From JAGNRR01 sp964389575 (GTDB lineage: Bacteria; Bacteroidota; Bacteroidia; Chitinophagales; Chitinophagaceae), in NCBI GenBank assembly GCA_964389575.1, contig CAYMFF010000100.1, forward strand, positions 1-6,041: 6,041 nt of DNA, in the 5' to 3' direction. Both the position numbers and the translations under genes were made by a program. The notes beneath the pieces are model-generated. The model saw only the letters and a program-made list of their open reading frames with translations, was not told where the DNA came from and did not search any database. Of this stretch, positions 4,833 through 6,041 are shown in pieces; positions within the stretch are counted from its first letter, which is position 1; every line of letters starts with the position of its first letter.

Positions 4833-5828
4833 TTATTTTTTAGATTTTTCCCCCATGGTGCTTTTTAGCTGGTTGATGAGTACAATTTCAGTGGCATCTG
4901 CTTTGTTCAACAAGCTGAGCTCCCAACTTATCCAATCTTGCAAGTGAGTGTGATAGAAAAATTGTTGCCAATAGGTTGTTCCTTTAGGTTCAATCGTGGT
5001 GATATTTTTGCATTTCTTTTTTACTACTTTATTCAGTAAAAAATCCATTCGCTTTTTATTTTTTGCGCTTGCTTTCATATCCTTGATCTCCAACACTGAA
5101 ACCGCTGCGTTTTGAGTTTGCCAACCTAAAATTTCATTATGCGTCATTTCAGGAATCACGTTATGCCAAGCCAACATTTTACTATTTTCATTTAATTGCT
5201 GTCTAAAACGTACAGCGAGACCTTCGTAACCCACAGTGGTATAAATTATGGGAATCGTCTTAAACATTTTTTTACTAATCGTTTTAGCTTTTCTTTTAAT
5301 AGAACTCGCTTCCTTTTCTAGTAAATCGGATACACCTTTCAATTGTTTGGCAACGCCTTCTTTCAACAAACCTGCCTGATGAAGCACATGCAACTGTTGT
5401 ACCAACGAATATCCAAGACACGATCTAGGCGGCATTCCTCCGGGCACTATCACTAGGCCCAACTTATCCTTTTTGGCAATGGTTGCTAAAAAACCACCGG
5501 ACGTAATGCATACAATAGTAGCTTTTGCCTTGATGGCTTTTTTTACGGTGGCCAAGGTTTCTTCTGTATTGCCAGAATACGAACAAGCTATAAAAAGCGT
5601 ACTTGTATTTATGGTATTATGTGTGTTATAACTTTTATTTACCGTAAAAGGAATATCAATTTTATCCTTTACATAATCTTGCACTATAGTAGCCCCTATA
5701 CCACTGCCTCCTAATCCGCTGACATAAACCTGCGAAAATTTCTTACGAGAAAATGCTAGTGGCGTGTCTTTACTAATCACTAAAGCTTCTTCTATTTGTG
5801 TTGCCAATCTGGCAATAAGATCTTTCAT
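4833..5828 (-). CDS. Bifunctional phosphoglucose/phosphomannose isomerase (SIS family)
   Basis: This cytosolic enzyme interconverts glucose-6-phosphate or mannose-6-phosphate with fructose-6-phosphate, linking glycolysis to mannose-derived sugar nucleotides. The 331-residue protein has an N-terminal SIS fold with the phosphate-binding loop SGLGGSGIGATI (37-48) and CSYSGNTEETL (82-92), the family stretch PPRSCLGYS (133-141), and a C-terminal bact-PGI_C domain. Candidate catalytic residues are E214 (NENSK), H230 (PEMTHNEILGW, 226-236) and K309 (LLNKADATEI, 306-315). Their spacings of 16 and 79 equal those I recall for E203, H219 and K298 of the Pyrobaculum aerophilum enzyme. It belongs to this archaeal/bacterial dual-specificity group, not to the classical 550-residue PGI. 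The gene is divergent from the yraN-like gene across 37 bases. No Shine-Dalgarno precedes the ATG. The extreme C-terminus is Lys/Ser-rich and probably disordered. Confidence 0.94.
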   Translation of the reverse strand: MKDLIARLATQIEEALVISKDTPLAFSRKKFSQVYVSGLGGSGIGATIVQDYVKDKIDIPFTVNKSYNTHNTINTSTLFIACSYSGNTEETLATVKKAIKAKATIVCITSGGFLATIAKKDKLGLVIVPGGMPPRSCLGYSLVQQLHVLHQAGLLKEGVAKQLKGVSDLLEKEASSIKRKAKTISKKMFKTIPIIYTTVGYEGLAVRFRQQLNENSKMLAWHNVIPEMTHNEILGWQTQNAAVSVLEIKDMKASAKNKKRMDFLLNKVVKKKCKNITTIEPKGTTYWQQFFYHTHLQDWISWELSLLNKADATEIVLINQLKSTMGEKSKK

Positions 5829-5865
5829 ATATACAGATTAAGCATGTAAATTTAAACCATAAAGT
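5829..5865. promoter_or_regulatory. Divergent intergenic region between the isomerase and yraN-like genes
   Basis: Only 37 bases separate two divergent start codons, so any promoters must overlap each other or lie in the neighbouring coding sequence. The centre holds the 8-bp palindrome TAAATTTA (5847-5854), which on either strand is one base from TAnnTTTG. It could serve as the -7 element in both directions. This is suggestive only, given the AT-rich context. Confidence 0.35.
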
Positions 5866-6041
5866 ATGAACTCAAATCTTGACATAGGAGAATTTGGCGA
5901 AGATTTAGCAGTGGACTATCTGGAGAGTAAAGGCTTTGAGGTTCTAGAACGTAACTGGCGATACAAACACTGGGAACTAGATATCATTTGTAAAGAAGGC
6001 GACACCACTGTTTTTGTAGAAGTAAAAACACGAAAATCAAC
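5866..6041 (+). CDS. yraN: YraN family (UPF0102) putative endonuclease, 3'-truncated by window end
   Basis: The first 58 residues of a YraN/UPF0102 protein are present; the frame is open to the last base, and the family is usually about 115-125 residues long. The start MNSNLDIGEFGEDLAVDYL matches the family opening (GxxGExxAxxYL), followed by GFEVLERNWRYKHWELDIIC (23-42) and VFVEVKTR (49-56). These give the PD-(D/E)XK nuclease-like set E12, D39, E52 and K54, the resolvase-like fold predicted for the family. The cellular role is unproven, and members are generally described only as putative endonucleases. The ATG at 5866 is chosen because the conserved G-x-x-G-E motif starts seven residues in. 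The gene is divergent from the isomerase gene, with no Shine-Dalgarno and a shared 37-base leader region. Confidence 0.93.
   Translation, partial: MNSNLDIGEFGEDLAVDYLESKGFEVLERNWRYKHWELDIICKEGDTTVFVEVKTRKS

Overview
The window looks like chromosomal DNA from a member of the Bacteroidota (Flavobacteriia, Saprospiria or Chitinophagia type; the class cannot be settled from here). The reasons are AT-rich DNA, A/T-rich leaders without Shine-Dalgarno sequences, three start codons preceded by the TAnnTTTG promoter element typical of the phylum, a short Bacteroidota-type PurN, a DUF3575-like outer-membrane barrel ending in Phe, and an XRE regulator paired with a four-helix membrane protein. There are no RNA genes, CRISPR arrays, insertion sequences or phage genes. 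No gap between genes exceeds about 80 bases.

Layout: 1-558 (+) is purN, complete and starting on the first base. At 577-1083 (+) lies the tail of an outer-membrane beta-barrel gene without a signal peptide, starting 18 bases after the purN stop and in the same frame. It is probably a 5'-truncated remnant. A near-perfect bidirectional terminator (1103-1131) separates this plus-strand block from a long minus-strand block. Read in transcription order (right to left), that block holds a bifunctional phosphoglucose/phosphomannose isomerase (5828-4833), a DUF6580-type membrane protein (4780-4205), an atypical SDR (4133-3441), a DUF2256 zinc-ribbon mini-protein (3438-3253), an SRPBCC protein (3299-2838), an EamA transporter (2766-1876), a four-helix membrane protein (1797-1333) and an XRE regulator (1331-1131). 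The 5' part of a yraN-type gene (5866 to the window end, +) is divergent from the isomerase gene.

Most genes are single housekeeping or accessory functions: purine synthesis, sugar-phosphate isomerisation, small-molecule export and a putative nuclease. Two tight clusters stand out. SDR-DUF2256-SRPBCC is packed with a 2-base gap and a 47-base overlap, so it is almost certainly one transcript. From memory, this trio is usually found beside photolyase/cryptochrome genes, but none is present here. The membrane protein and XRE regulator are separated by one base. They are preceded by a dense array of interleaved TTTACTT/AAGTAAA half-sites that looks like an autoregulatory operator.

No wholly new system is evident. 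The points most worth checking are the truncated barrel gene fused to the end of purN, the SDR whose catalytic Tyr position is Val, and the half-site array.
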